Positions 12,187 to 20,621 of a stretch of 64,000 bases of DNA are shown here, in pieces. The notes beneath the pieces were generated by a model, which saw only the letters and a program-made list of their open reading frames with translations, did not search any database and had not been told where the DNA came from. The position numbers and the translations under genes were made by a program. The stretch is from an uncultured Salinimicrobium sp. (lineage in GTDB: Bacteria; Bacteroidota; Bacteroidia; Flavobacteriales; Flavobacteriaceae): the NCBI GenBank assembly GCA_946887075.1, contig CAMPKA010000017.1:3379-67378 (forward strand), given 5' to 3'. Each line of letters begins with the position of its first letter. The first letter of the stretch is position 1.

Positions 12187-14613
12187 CTAGCGCAATTCAG
12201 CCCCCAGGTCGGATTCAAAGGCTTTCCGCAATCTCGCCATAATCCTGTCGATCTGTTGGTCGGTCAGGGTTTTGTCGGGGTCGTGAAGTATAAAACTAAG
12301 GGCATAACTTTTTTTGGAATCCGGCAATTTTTCCCCCTCGTAAACATCAAATAGATCCACTTTCTTCAGAAGTTTTCTTTCTGTTCGGAAGGCCAGATCA
12401 TAGAATTGCTGAAAAGAAACCCCTCGGTCCACCAAAAGGGCAAAATCGCGCCTTACTTCCTGGAACTTGGAAATTTCCTTCACTTTGTAACGGGATTTAC
12501 CGGAAATCCTGGTAAGTTCGTTCCAGAACATGTCGGCGAACAGAACCTCCTGTTCAAGATCGAACCGCTTAAGGATTTTTCTGTTCACCACGCCGAGTTC
12601 GGCTACACAGACCTCCCCGTAGAGGAAGCGAATTCCTTCGGAAAAAATTCCATGCTGTACTGGAGCTGTATCTATAGGAAAAATTCCCAGCCTATCAAGT
12701 ACGGCCTGTACCACCCCTTTCAGAAAGAAGAAATCACTTTTGGCGCTGGGATAATTCCAGAATTCCTTATTTCGGTTTCCAGTGACAAGGAGGGCAAGGT
12801 GCGCCTGTTCCCGGAATTCCTGATCTGCGTTTTCATAGGTTTTTCCAAATTCGAAGAATTTGAGATCACTGCGCTTCCTATTGATATTGTACCGCAGGGA
12901 TTCCAAACCGGAGAAGAGCATGGATTGCCTGAGGACCGAGAGGTCCTGACTCAGAGGATTGAGCATCTTAACCGAATTTTCCGGATTGAGATCCGGATCC
13001 AGCTCGCCATATGCCGGGGAGGTGAGCGAGTTGGCCATCGATTCATAAAATCCCTGCCCGATAAGCTGACCCGCGATCAGGTTCTGCAGCCGATAATCCG
13101 CGAACCGACTTGAGGTACTAACGGAGGCTGCAAGTTTCTCACCCACCTTAATATTGTTATAACCATATACCCGTAGGACCTCCTCAATCACATCGGCTTC
13201 TCTCCTGACATCCACCCTGTACGGTGGAATATTGAGCCCCATCCCGATTTCGGTGATGTTGGTCACTTTAATCTCCAGGGAGGCAAGTATGGATTTTACC
13301 GTTTCCTGGGAAAGATTTTGTCCTACAAGGGTATTGATCTTATCAAAACTGAGAAATACTGGAAAATCTTCGATCTTTTTTGGATAATAATCCTCGATGT
13401 CACTGGTAACATTTCCTCCGGCTATCTCCTGAATCAGGAGAACGGCACGTTTGAGGGCGTAATCGGTGATATTGGGATCAATCCCTCTTTCATACCTGAA
13501 GGAAGCATCCGTGGCCAAGCCATGACGTTTGGCCGTTTTCCTGACTGTCACCGGATCAAAATAGGCACTTTCAATGAACAACCTGGAGGTTTTGGAATTA
13601 ACCCCGCTTCCCGCTCCTCCGAACACCCCGGCTATTGCCAGAGGTTTCTCAAGGTCACAGATCATCAGATCCTCTCCGTCCAGAATCCTTTCAATGTTGT
13701 CAAGGGTGATAAACTTGGTCCCGTCCTTGAGTCGTTTCACATGAATTTCTCCCCCGGCGATTTGGTCCGCATCAAAAGCATGAAGGGGTTGCCCGAGATC
13801 ATGCATTACAAAATTGGTAACGTCCACGACGTTGTTCTTGGGAGCTATACCTATAGCCTTGAGTCTATTCTGCAGCCATTTCGGAGATTCCTTTATCGTG
13901 ACCCCTGTAAGAGTCACACCACAATATCTCGGTACGAGATTGTTGTCCTGAATTTTGACCGGAATTCTGAAATTACGGCTACTTACATGGAAATTGCTGA
14001 CAGAGGGGGTAAGGAGTTCCATTTGTTCTCCTCTTTGCTGTATTCCGGCCTTCAGGTCCCTGGCCACGCCCCAGTGACTCATCGCATCAGCACGGTTGGG
14101 TGTCAATCCGATTTCAAAGACATGGTCATTCTCGATCTCAAAGAGATCTGCAGCGGGGGTCCCGGTTTTTATATCGGAAGACAACACCATTATCCCTTCG
14201 TGGTTTTTCCCCAGGCCGAGTTCATCCTCAGCGCAGATCATGCCTTCACTGACCTCTCCGCGGATCTTGCTCTTTCGGATTACGAAAGGAAGGCCCTGGG
14301 CATCATAAAGAGAAGTCCCTACTGTAGCTACGGGAACTTTCTGACCCTTGTCAACATTAGGCGCACCACAAACGATTTGAACCGGGTCATTTTTTCCAAG
14401 GTCTACCCTGGTGATTTTAAGCCGGTCCGCATTGGGATGTGGATAACAATCCAGGACCTCTCCCACAACGATTCCTTCCAGTCCTCCCGCGATACTTTGA
14501 AAAGGAACAATTCCTTCGACTTCTAATCCAAGATCAGTCAGCAGTTCACCTGTTTCCTCTGGGGTTTGGGTAATCTTAATGAATTGACGGAGCCAGTTGT
14601 AAGAAATCTTCAT
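12187..14613 (-). CDS. pheT: Phenylalanine-tRNA ligase beta subunit
   Basis: The beta subunit of the cytoplasmic alpha2-beta2 enzyme that charges tRNA-Phe. At 808 residues it is full length. It begins MKISYNWLRQFI, the family start, followed by the tRNA-binding EMAP-like domain (about 40-155), the B3/B4 editing domain, B5, and the C-terminal anticodon-binding (FDX-ACB) domain (about 715-808). An upstream in-frame extension to 14757 is non-homologous and lies above the promoter at 14633-14640, so 14613 is used. The alpha-subunit gene is not adjacent. Confidence 0.97.
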   Translation of the reverse strand: MKISYNWLRQFIKITQTPEETGELLTDLGLEVEGIVPFQSIAGGLEGIVVGEVLDCYPHPNADRLKITRVDLGKNDPVQIVCGAPNVDKGQKVPVATVGTSLYDAQGLPFVIRKSKIRGEVSEGMICAEDELGLGKNHEGIMVLSSDIKTGTPAADLFEIENDHVFEIGLTPNRADAMSHWGVARDLKAGIQQRGEQMELLTPSVSNFHVSSRNFRIPVKIQDNNLVPRYCGVTLTGVTIKESPKWLQNRLKAIGIAPKNNVVDVTNFVMHDLGQPLHAFDADQIAGGEIHVKRLKDGTKFITLDNIERILDGEDLMICDLEKPLAIAGVFGGAGSGVNSKTSRLFIESAYFDPVTVRKTAKRHGLATDASFRYERGIDPNITDYALKRAVLLIQEIAGGNVTSDIEDYYPKKIEDFPVFLSFDKINTLVGQNLSQETVKSILASLEIKVTNITEIGMGLNIPPYRVDVRREADVIEEVLRVYGYNNIKVGEKLAASVSTSSRFADYRLQNLIAGQLIGQGFYESMANSLTSPAYGELDPDLNPENSVKMLNPLSQDLSVLRQSMLFSGLESLRYNINRKRSDLKFFEFGKTYENADQEFREQAHLALLVTGNRNKEFWNYPSAKSDFFFLKGVVQAVLDRLGIFPIDTAPVQHGIFSEGIRFLYGEVCVAELGVVNRKILKRFDLEQEVLFADMFWNELTRISGKSRYKVKEISKFQEVRRDFALLVDRGVSFQQFYDLAFRTERKLLKKVDLFDVYEGEKLPDSKKSYALSFILHDPDKTLTDQQIDRIMARLRKAFESDLGAELR

Positions 14614-14632
14614 CGGATAGATTTTGCAGCTG

Positions 14633-14640
14633 CAAAGATA
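14633..14640 (-). promoter_or_regulatory. -7 promoter element of pheT
   Basis: The minus strand reads TATCTTTG, a perfect TAnnTTTG box, giving a leader of about 15 nt before the pheT ATG. It fixes the start at 14613. Confidence 0.55.
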
Positions 14641-14743
14641 GTATTCGCGATGGTTTTGACATAATAAAAAAGAATTCTGTCCTGTGGCCAGCGAAGGATC
14701 TGCTAGAGGGTCCGTAATGGTCGACAGAGCCCTGGAGCCAAAG

Positions 14744-14768
14744 AAAAAAGGCTGCACACAGGCAGCCT
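14744..14768 (-). terminator. Intrinsic terminator after the 14791-15672 lipoprotein gene
   Basis: On the minus strand a 7-bp stem (AGGCTGC / GCAGCCT, 14749-14768) with a 6-nt loop is followed by six T. Confidence 0.85.
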
Positions 14769-14790
14769 CGTAAACTTTCTTTCCTCAAGG

Positions 14791-15672
14791 TTAGAGGCAG
14801 ACATCCGCTTTGACGATGATCCAGAATTTGCCATCCTGATTGGCATCTCCCAGATTTCCGGTCTTACCGAATTGTCCTGGTGCACCTTCTGTGGGTTTTT
14901 CATCAGAGATATAAAGATGGGTAATCTCGATATTCTGAGCATAATCCAGACTTACCACCCCTTCAAATACGGAGACAGTCATGTCTCCAAGATCTTTCCC
15001 TTTGTCGAGATCGTTTTGGGCGGCACCGTTATACAGGTCAAAGATTTGGGAAGATCCGTCCTGGGTGGCATCGAATTCATGAGCCCAGCCCCATTTGGCT
15101 TCCGTGTCGATCTGATTGAGGGGGGTGTTTCCCCACATGTACGTTCCTTCGCACTCCGCTTCACAAGGGGTGCAGTAAAAGGTTTCGGACCAGGGACTTT
15201 TCCCGAGACCATCCTTTCCTCCTTCATTTTTAGCCCGTACCCTGAAAGCATAGACCTGACCACAGGTTACGACAGGAGTACAGCCTGTCACTTCTGACAC
15301 CAGGGTCTCAAGGTATAGACTGTAGGACGCTCCCGGATCAAGATCGTATGCATTGTTATTGTTCGAGGGAAATCCGAATTCACAGGATTCGTCGTACCAT
15401 ACCACCTGATCTGTGGTGCTGCTTGCCAGTTGCCACTGTATGTCAAATCCGCCACTGGCTCCGGTTGCTCCTGCAGTGATTATCAGTTCCATTGAGGTTT
15501 CCGATGAGGCTCCACACGTGAGGGTCGGGACATCCAGGGGTGTTTTCCCATTTTCCTGGGGCTGACTGGAGATGGTCGCGTTCAATAAATCGACCTGTTC
15601 TGTTCCTGTAGGTTCAGGGCTGCAGGCAGCAAAAAACAAGGCGCTGCTCAGCACAAACATCATTTTTTTCAT
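14791..15672 (-). CDS. Cysteine-rich fibronectin-like secreted lipoprotein
   Basis: A 293-residue lipoprotein (lipobox FFAAC, Cys17). The region of about 50-165 looks like a fibronectin type III-like beta-sandwich, with the strand pattern YSLYLETLV ... VYAFRVRAKN. It has paired cysteines that could form disulfides, including CTPC near the end of the domain. The C-terminal 110 residues form a second domain, ending in FWIIVKADVCL, which I do not recognise. The protein is probably surface exposed. It is a single gene with its own terminator. Confidence 0.68.
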   Translation of the reverse strand: MKKMMFVLSSALFFAACSPEPTGTEQVDLLNATISSQPQENGKTPLDVPTLTCGASSETSMELIITAGATGASGGFDIQWQLASSTTDQVVWYDESCEFGFPSNNNNAYDLDPGASYSLYLETLVSEVTGCTPVVTCGQVYAFRVRAKNEGGKDGLGKSPWSETFYCTPCEAECEGTYMWGNTPLNQIDTEAKWGWAHEFDATQDGSSQIFDLYNGAAQNDLDKGKDLGDMTVSVFEGVVSLDYAQNIEITHLYISDEKPTEGAPGQFGKTGNLGDANQDGKFWIIVKADVCL

Positions 15673-15779
15673 TTTTGGTATATTTGGTTAGTTACTACCA
15701 ATTACGCCAAAAAGTTATGCATCCAACAATTTCGAAGACGAAATTCGATCAAATTGGCAAAAAGATCGATGTTCGAAGC

Positions 15780-17885
15780 TCAGCTGATATAATTCCAGAT
15801 CTTCTTATGGCGTAATAGACGGGAATAAACATGTTTCACCACTTTATTTTGAGGCGCAACAAGATCCGGATCCTCTTTGAGAATCTTCTGGGCGTAAGCA
15901 CGGGCGAGTTTCAGGATATCATTGTCCCGTACGATATCGGCTATTTTCAGGTTCAGAACACCGCTCTGTTGTGTCCCCATCAGATCGCCAGGGCCGCGGA
16001 GTTTGAGGTCCACTTCTGCAATTTCGAATCCGTCACTGGTTCGGACCATGGTTTCGAGGCGTGTTCGGCTTTCAGAGGAGAGCTTCTGGCCGGTCATCAG
16101 AATGCAATAGCTCTGGTCAGCTCCCCGGCCAACCCGGCCCCGAAGCTGATGTAGTTGAGACAGCCCGAACCGTTCGGCACTCTCGATGATCATAACGGAC
16201 GCATTAGGAACATTGACACCGACCTCAATGACAGTGGTAGCCACCATGATCTGGGTTTCGCCCCGGACGAACCGATCCATTTCATAATCCTTATCCCCCG
16301 GTTTCATCTGTCCATGGACAATCGAGATCTGGAACTCCGGAATTGGAAATTCCCGGACAATACTTTCATAACCATCCATCAGGTCCTTGTAATCCATCTT
16401 TTCAGATTCCTGAATGAGGGGATACACGATATAGATCTGTCTTCCCTTTTTGATCTCCTCCCTGATAAATCTAAAGACCTTAAGCCTATTGTTGTCATAC
16501 CGATGGACGGTTTTGATCTGTTTTCTTCCTGGAGGGAGTTCATCGATGAGGGAAATATCCAGATCTCCATACAGGCTCATGGCAAGGGTGCGGGGAATCG
16601 GAGTGGCAGTCATTACCAGGATATGGGGTGGAAGCTCATTTTTCTTCCAGAGTTTCGCCCGCTGTGCGACACCGAATCTGTGTTGTTCATCTATGATGGC
16701 AAAACCGAGGTTCCGAAACTGAACTTTTTCCTCCAGAAGGGCATGGGTTCCGATAAGAAGGTGAATTTCACCTTTTTCCAATGCATCGTGAAGCTGACGC
16801 CGTTCAGAGGCCTTTGTGGACCCGGTTAACAGCGAAACCTGGATCCCTAGGCCTTTGACGAGTTCCGATATCCCGGTGAAGTGCTGCTGGGCGAGGATCT
16901 CAGTGGGGGCCATCAGGCAGGCCTGAAAACCATTATCGACAGCCAGGAGGATACTCATCAAGGCCACAATTGTCTTGCCGGAGCCAACATCCCCCTGTAG
17001 CAGACGATTCATCTGGGCTCCGCTTCCCAGATCATACCTGATTTCCCGGATGACCTTTTTTTGGGCTCCTGTCAGGTCAAAAGGCAGGTGCTTCTCATAG
17101 AAAGTAGTGAATTTTTTTCCCACTGCATCAAACACATATCCCTTGATCTTTTTCTTGTGGGTCATGTTTTTCTTTAGCAGTTGAACCTGGATATAGAAGA
17201 GTTCTTCGAATTTCAGGCGGAATTGCGCCCGGGCCAGCAATTCCTGGTTTTGCGGGAAATGGGCATGGCGTAAGGCTTCGCCCTTCGGCAACAGGGATAA
17301 TTCCTCTATTATGGCCGCTGGAATAGGATCAAAAAACCGATCCTTCACCTCCCCGATCAGCTGCTGAAGGCTTCTGCTAATAACTCTGTTGGTAATGCCT
17401 GCCTTACTCAGTCCTTCCGTGGAGGGGTAAACGGGCTGCATAAGGGGCCGGAAGCCTTTTTTATAAGCCTCTGCAGGTTCCATCTCGGGATGTACCATAC
17501 TGAACATCCCATTGTACCAGGTGAGCCTTCCGAATACGACATAGGTGGTATTCAATTTGAGCTGTTCCCTGATCCATTTGTGCCCCCGGAACCAGATGAG
17601 CTCCATTTTTCCGCTGGAGTCTACAAAATCGGCAACCAGGCGTTTCCCCCGTTTTTGCTCCACTGTCCTGAGATGGACAATCTTCCCTACGATCTGGACC
17701 TCTGCAGAATTCCGCTCCAGCTGTCCGATCTTATAAAACCGGGTCCGGTCCAGGTAGCGGTTCGGGAAAAAGTTTAAGAGGTCACCATAGGTACAGATGC
17801 CTGTCTCCTTACGCAGGGTTTCTGCGCGATTAGGACCTATACCTTTCAAAAAGGCAACTGAGGTATCAAGGATGTTGGGATCCAT
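15780..17885 (-). CDS. recG: ATP-dependent DNA helicase RecG
   Basis: A junction-specific superfamily 2 helicase that remodels stalled replication forks and branched recombination intermediates. It is 701 residues long. Visible parts are the N-terminal wedge (OB) domain, Walker A GDVGSGKT, the DEQHRFG box, the motif III-like TATPIPRTLA, and the C-terminal QLRGRVGRG motif VI. The start MDPNILDTSV is fixed by a complete promoter whose predicted start site is next to this ATG. The longer frame to 17927 lies upstream of that promoter. Confidence 0.97.
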   Translation of the reverse strand: MDPNILDTSVAFLKGIGPNRAETLRKETGICTYGDLLNFFPNRYLDRTRFYKIGQLERNSAEVQIVGKIVHLRTVEQKRGKRLVADFVDSSGKMELIWFRGHKWIREQLKLNTTYVVFGRLTWYNGMFSMVHPEMEPAEAYKKGFRPLMQPVYPSTEGLSKAGITNRVISRSLQQLIGEVKDRFFDPIPAAIIEELSLLPKGEALRHAHFPQNQELLARAQFRLKFEELFYIQVQLLKKNMTHKKKIKGYVFDAVGKKFTTFYEKHLPFDLTGAQKKVIREIRYDLGSGAQMNRLLQGDVGSGKTIVALMSILLAVDNGFQACLMAPTEILAQQHFTGISELVKGLGIQVSLLTGSTKASERRQLHDALEKGEIHLLIGTHALLEEKVQFRNLGFAIIDEQHRFGVAQRAKLWKKNELPPHILVMTATPIPRTLAMSLYGDLDISLIDELPPGRKQIKTVHRYDNNRLKVFRFIREEIKKGRQIYIVYPLIQESEKMDYKDLMDGYESIVREFPIPEFQISIVHGQMKPGDKDYEMDRFVRGETQIMVATTVIEVGVNVPNASVMIIESAERFGLSQLHQLRGRVGRGADQSYCILMTGQKLSSESRTRLETMVRTSDGFEIAEVDLKLRGPGDLMGTQQSGVLNLKIADIVRDNDILKLARAYAQKILKEDPDLVAPQNKVVKHVYSRLLRHKKIWNYIS

Positions 17886-17890
17886 AGAAG

Positions 17891-17918
17891 CAAAGGTAAA
17901 TATCGAAAAAAAATACAA
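17891..17918 (-). promoter_or_regulatory. Promoter of recG, essentially leaderless
   Basis: On the minus strand there is TTG at 17916-17918, a 17-nt spacer, then TACCTTTG at 17891-17898. Five bases after the box comes the recG ATG (17885), so the transcript probably starts at or one base before the start codon. Confidence 0.7.
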
Positions 17919-18044
17919 GCAGGACAACCTGAGGATCCAGATCCTGAGGTGAGATTAAATCAATCGGCCTCCCCACCTCCGCCCGGTTTATCCGTTCTGA
18001 GCATGGCCCGACTCCTTGCATTGGGAGCTTTAAACCGGGAACCG

Positions 18045-18052
18045 TATATTTG
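18045..18052 (+). promoter_or_regulatory. -7 promoter element of the M1 peptidase gene, leaderless
   Basis: TATATTTG ends five bases before the ATG at 18057. A TTG at 18021-18023 sits 21 nt upstream. By the SRP RNA ruler the start site is the A of the start codon. Confidence 0.6.
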
Positions 18053-18056
18053 ATCG

Positions 18057-20093
18057 ATGAAAAACTTCTTTACCATGCTGATCCTGGGATGTTCCTGCCA
18101 CCTGTTCAGTCAGGATCAGCCAGCGGTCAATTTTGAGCATTTGAAGGCAGAGATAACCATTTTACCCGATCAGCAAGAGGTGAGGGGCGATCTGAAACTG
18201 CGATTCGATGTTTTGAAAAGCACGGATTCGGTCTATATCGATGCTAAGGATATCCAATTCTCTGAAGTGCTCCTTAATGACGAGCCGGTGACTTTTTCTA
18301 ATTCGGGCACCAGGCTTTGGCTTATTTCCGATTTCACTCCTTCTGAGGACCAGGAGTTGCACCTGGAATATTCTGCCCGTCCCGAAAAAGCGATGTATTT
18401 CATTCCGCTGAATCCCCATGGAACCGAACAGGAATATCAGGTTTGGACGCAGGGTCAGGGGAAGGAGACATCCCACTGGCTTCCCAGTTTTGATGATCCA
18501 CAGGAAAAAGTCGAGTTCGACCTCTCCATCCGGTACAAACCGGGAAGAAGCGTTATCGCAAATGGGGTTTTAAAAGATAAGGAACGGCTCTCAGATAGCC
18601 TTCTTCAATGGAATTATGAAATGCAGGCCCCGATGAGCAGCTATCTGCTGGCGATTGTGGCAGGGCAATTTGATTCTGTCCCAGAAAATTCCGGGAATGT
18701 ACCCTTGTTGCACTACTACCCCGTCGGAAAGCGAAATCTTGTGGAGCCCACTTACCGGTATACCAGAGCGATCATGGATTATTTGGAAGCCACTATCGGG
18801 GTACCTTTCCCCTGGCAGATCTATAAACAGGTTCCGGTAAGGGAATTTTTATATGCCGGAATGGAGAACACCGGGACCACGGTTTTTTCTGACGCGCTTC
18901 TGGTCGATTCCATCGGCTTCAATGACCGGAATTATGTTAACGTCAATGCTCACGAGATGGCTCATCAATGGTTTGGCAATCTGGTTACGGCAAAGAGCCC
19001 TGAACACCATTGGCTCCAGGAAGGTCTTTCCACATATTATGCGCTCCTGGCAGAAAGAGAAATCTTCGGCAAGGACTATTTCTACTGGAAATTGTTCCAA
19101 ACCGCCGAAGAGTTGAAGCAAGCCAGTGATTCAGGTGAGGGTGAGGCTCTGGTTTCTTCTGGGGCAAGTTCATTGACCTATTACCAGAAAGGAGCCTGGG
19201 CGTTGCATGTGCTCTCGGAGACAATCGGGGAGAAAACCTTTCATAAAGCCGTAGCCAGCTACTTGAGAAGGAACCGGTTTTCTACTGCCACAACTTCGGA
19301 TCTTATTCAGGAAATGGAGCGTGCCAGCGGGAAGAACCTTGATGAATTTGTGGAAAACTGGCTTGTTCAGTCGGCTTTTCAGGGAACCCAGGCCCTTGAA
19401 TATCTCAGGCGTTCTTCCTTTATCCAGGAATACCTGAAGGTGGCAGCCTTAAGATCAATACCTATTGAAGATAAGCAAAAACAACTATCCGAAGCCCTCG
19501 ATTTTCCAGTGAATGATTATATCGGCCAAGAAGCCGTGCATCAGCTTGCCCAGGAACCTCCCGCGACGGTGATCGACCTTTATCGCAAAGCTTTTGAGAC
19601 CCATAATCTGTATGTGCGCCAGGCAATAGCCCTCAGCCTCACAGACATTCCAGTCGGACTTCGACCCTCGTTTGAAACCCTTTTGGAGGATTCCTCTTAT
19701 GTGACCCAGGAAAGCGCATTCTACCACCTTTGGAGAAATTTTCCTTCCCATCGGAAGGCGTATTTCAAGAAAATGAAAGGCAGGGAAGGTTTTCAGGATA
19801 AGAACATCGAGACCCTGTGGCTTGCACTCAAGATCGCAACTCCGGAAACGGCGCCGGAAGCAAGAAGGGATTATCTGTCCAAACTTCGGGAGTATACCGC
19901 ACCACATCACAGGTATCAGCTCAGGCAGAACGCATTTAGGTATCTGTTTCAGCTTGGAGCATTTGATCAGGAAAGCAGGAATAACCTTGAGGAGGCAACG
20001 AAGCATCATGTTTCGAGATTCCGGAATTTTGCCAGGGAAATTCTTGAAATGCTAACCAAGCAGAAGGAACAGGCCGACGCTGAGCGTCCTTAA
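18057..20093 (+). CDS. M1 family zinc aminopeptidase, exported
   Basis: A 678-residue gluzincin of the M1 family. A signal peptide occupies about residues 1-19. A beta-rich N-terminal domain (about 20-205) precedes the catalytic domain. The zinc site is complete: HEMAH (His299, Glu300, His303) and Glu322 in WLQEGLSTY. The substrate-binding GMENT motif lies near residue 268. A helical HEAT-like C-terminal region (about 420-670) completes it. It should remove N-terminal residues from peptides in the envelope. A second M1 gene lies at 34947-36593. Confidence 0.93.
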   Translation: MKNFFTMLILGCSCHLFSQDQPAVNFEHLKAEITILPDQQEVRGDLKLRFDVLKSTDSVYIDAKDIQFSEVLLNDEPVTFSNSGTRLWLISDFTPSEDQELHLEYSARPEKAMYFIPLNPHGTEQEYQVWTQGQGKETSHWLPSFDDPQEKVEFDLSIRYKPGRSVIANGVLKDKERLSDSLLQWNYEMQAPMSSYLLAIVAGQFDSVPENSGNVPLLHYYPVGKRNLVEPTYRYTRAIMDYLEATIGVPFPWQIYKQVPVREFLYAGMENTGTTVFSDALLVDSIGFNDRNYVNVNAHEMAHQWFGNLVTAKSPEHHWLQEGLSTYYALLAEREIFGKDYFYWKLFQTAEELKQASDSGEGEALVSSGASSLTYYQKGAWALHVLSETIGEKTFHKAVASYLRRNRFSTATTSDLIQEMERASGKNLDEFVENWLVQSAFQGTQALEYLRRSSFIQEYLKVAALRSIPIEDKQKQLSEALDFPVNDYIGQEAVHQLAQEPPATVIDLYRKAFETHNLYVRQAIALSLTDIPVGLRPSFETLLEDSSYVTQESAFYHLWRNFPSHRKAYFKKMKGREGFQDKNIETLWLALKIATPETAPEARRDYLSKLREYTAPHHRYQLRQNAFRYLFQLGAFDQESRNNLEEATKHHVSRFRNFAREILEMLTKQKEQADAERP

Positions 20094-20615
20094 TCACCAG
20101 AGCTGCTTCACCTCTTTTTTGATGTACGCCAGTCCGGTCTCGCTGGGGGCTTGCTGGTCCATAAGGGAGTTCAGAATATGCTGTCGCAGTGACTGGGCAT
20201 CCGTCAGGTCTTCCCGGGAAGCGGTTTTTCGAATGTTGTTTATCGTCGCGTTTTTAGATGCCTTAATGACGTTCCAGCACTCCTCCGAGAGATAGATCTG
20301 CTGCGCCAGGTTATGCTCGAATTCCTGCTCGATTGTCCTTATTACAAGACTTGCATAATCCGCCTTGGAATCGCCTCGCGGTTTTACCCGGACAAGCAGA
20401 TTTCCCGGAGCAATTCGTTCCAGGAACAAGGCCATCCTTTCATAGGCCTGCAGTCTGACCGGGAAGGCATGTTTCTGGTTTTCCTTATGCAGAAGATATC
20501 TTCTGCGCTGCTCCTCGTTGCGGGTGTGGAAGCTGAAGAAATAAAATGCAATGATGGCTACAACGACAGCTGGTAAAAGATAAAACAACAGCTGAATGAT
20601 CTGGTCTTCTTCCAT
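20094..20615 (-). CDS. Conserved membrane-anchored protein of unknown function
   Basis: A 173-residue protein with one membrane helix at about 8-27, then a basic stretch and a cytoplasmic helical domain of about 140 residues with the conserved-looking segment ERIAPGNLLVRVKP. No named family is recognised. Its start is 6 bp after the stop of the flavoprotein gene on the same strand, so they are probably one operon. It converges on the M1 gene with no gap. Confidence 0.7.
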   Translation of the reverse strand: MEEDQIIQLLFYLLPAVVVAIIAFYFFSFHTRNEEQRRRYLLHKENQKHAFPVRLQAYERMALFLERIAPGNLLVRVKPRGDSKADYASLVIRTIEQEFEHNLAQQIYLSEECWNVIKASKNATINNIRKTASREDLTDAQSLRQHILNSLMDQQAPSETGLAYIKKEVKQLW

Positions 20616-20621
20616 TTTTGT

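Noticed and set aside
13318..14526. 402-codon plus-strand frame inside pheT
   Set aside because: It overlaps the whole of a conserved gene on the other strand and has no domain-like pattern.
15671..15690. TATATTTG on the plus strand near the start of the 14791-15672 lipoprotein
   Set aside because: It is a perfect -7 box but points away from that gene and toward no plus-strand gene, so probably chance.
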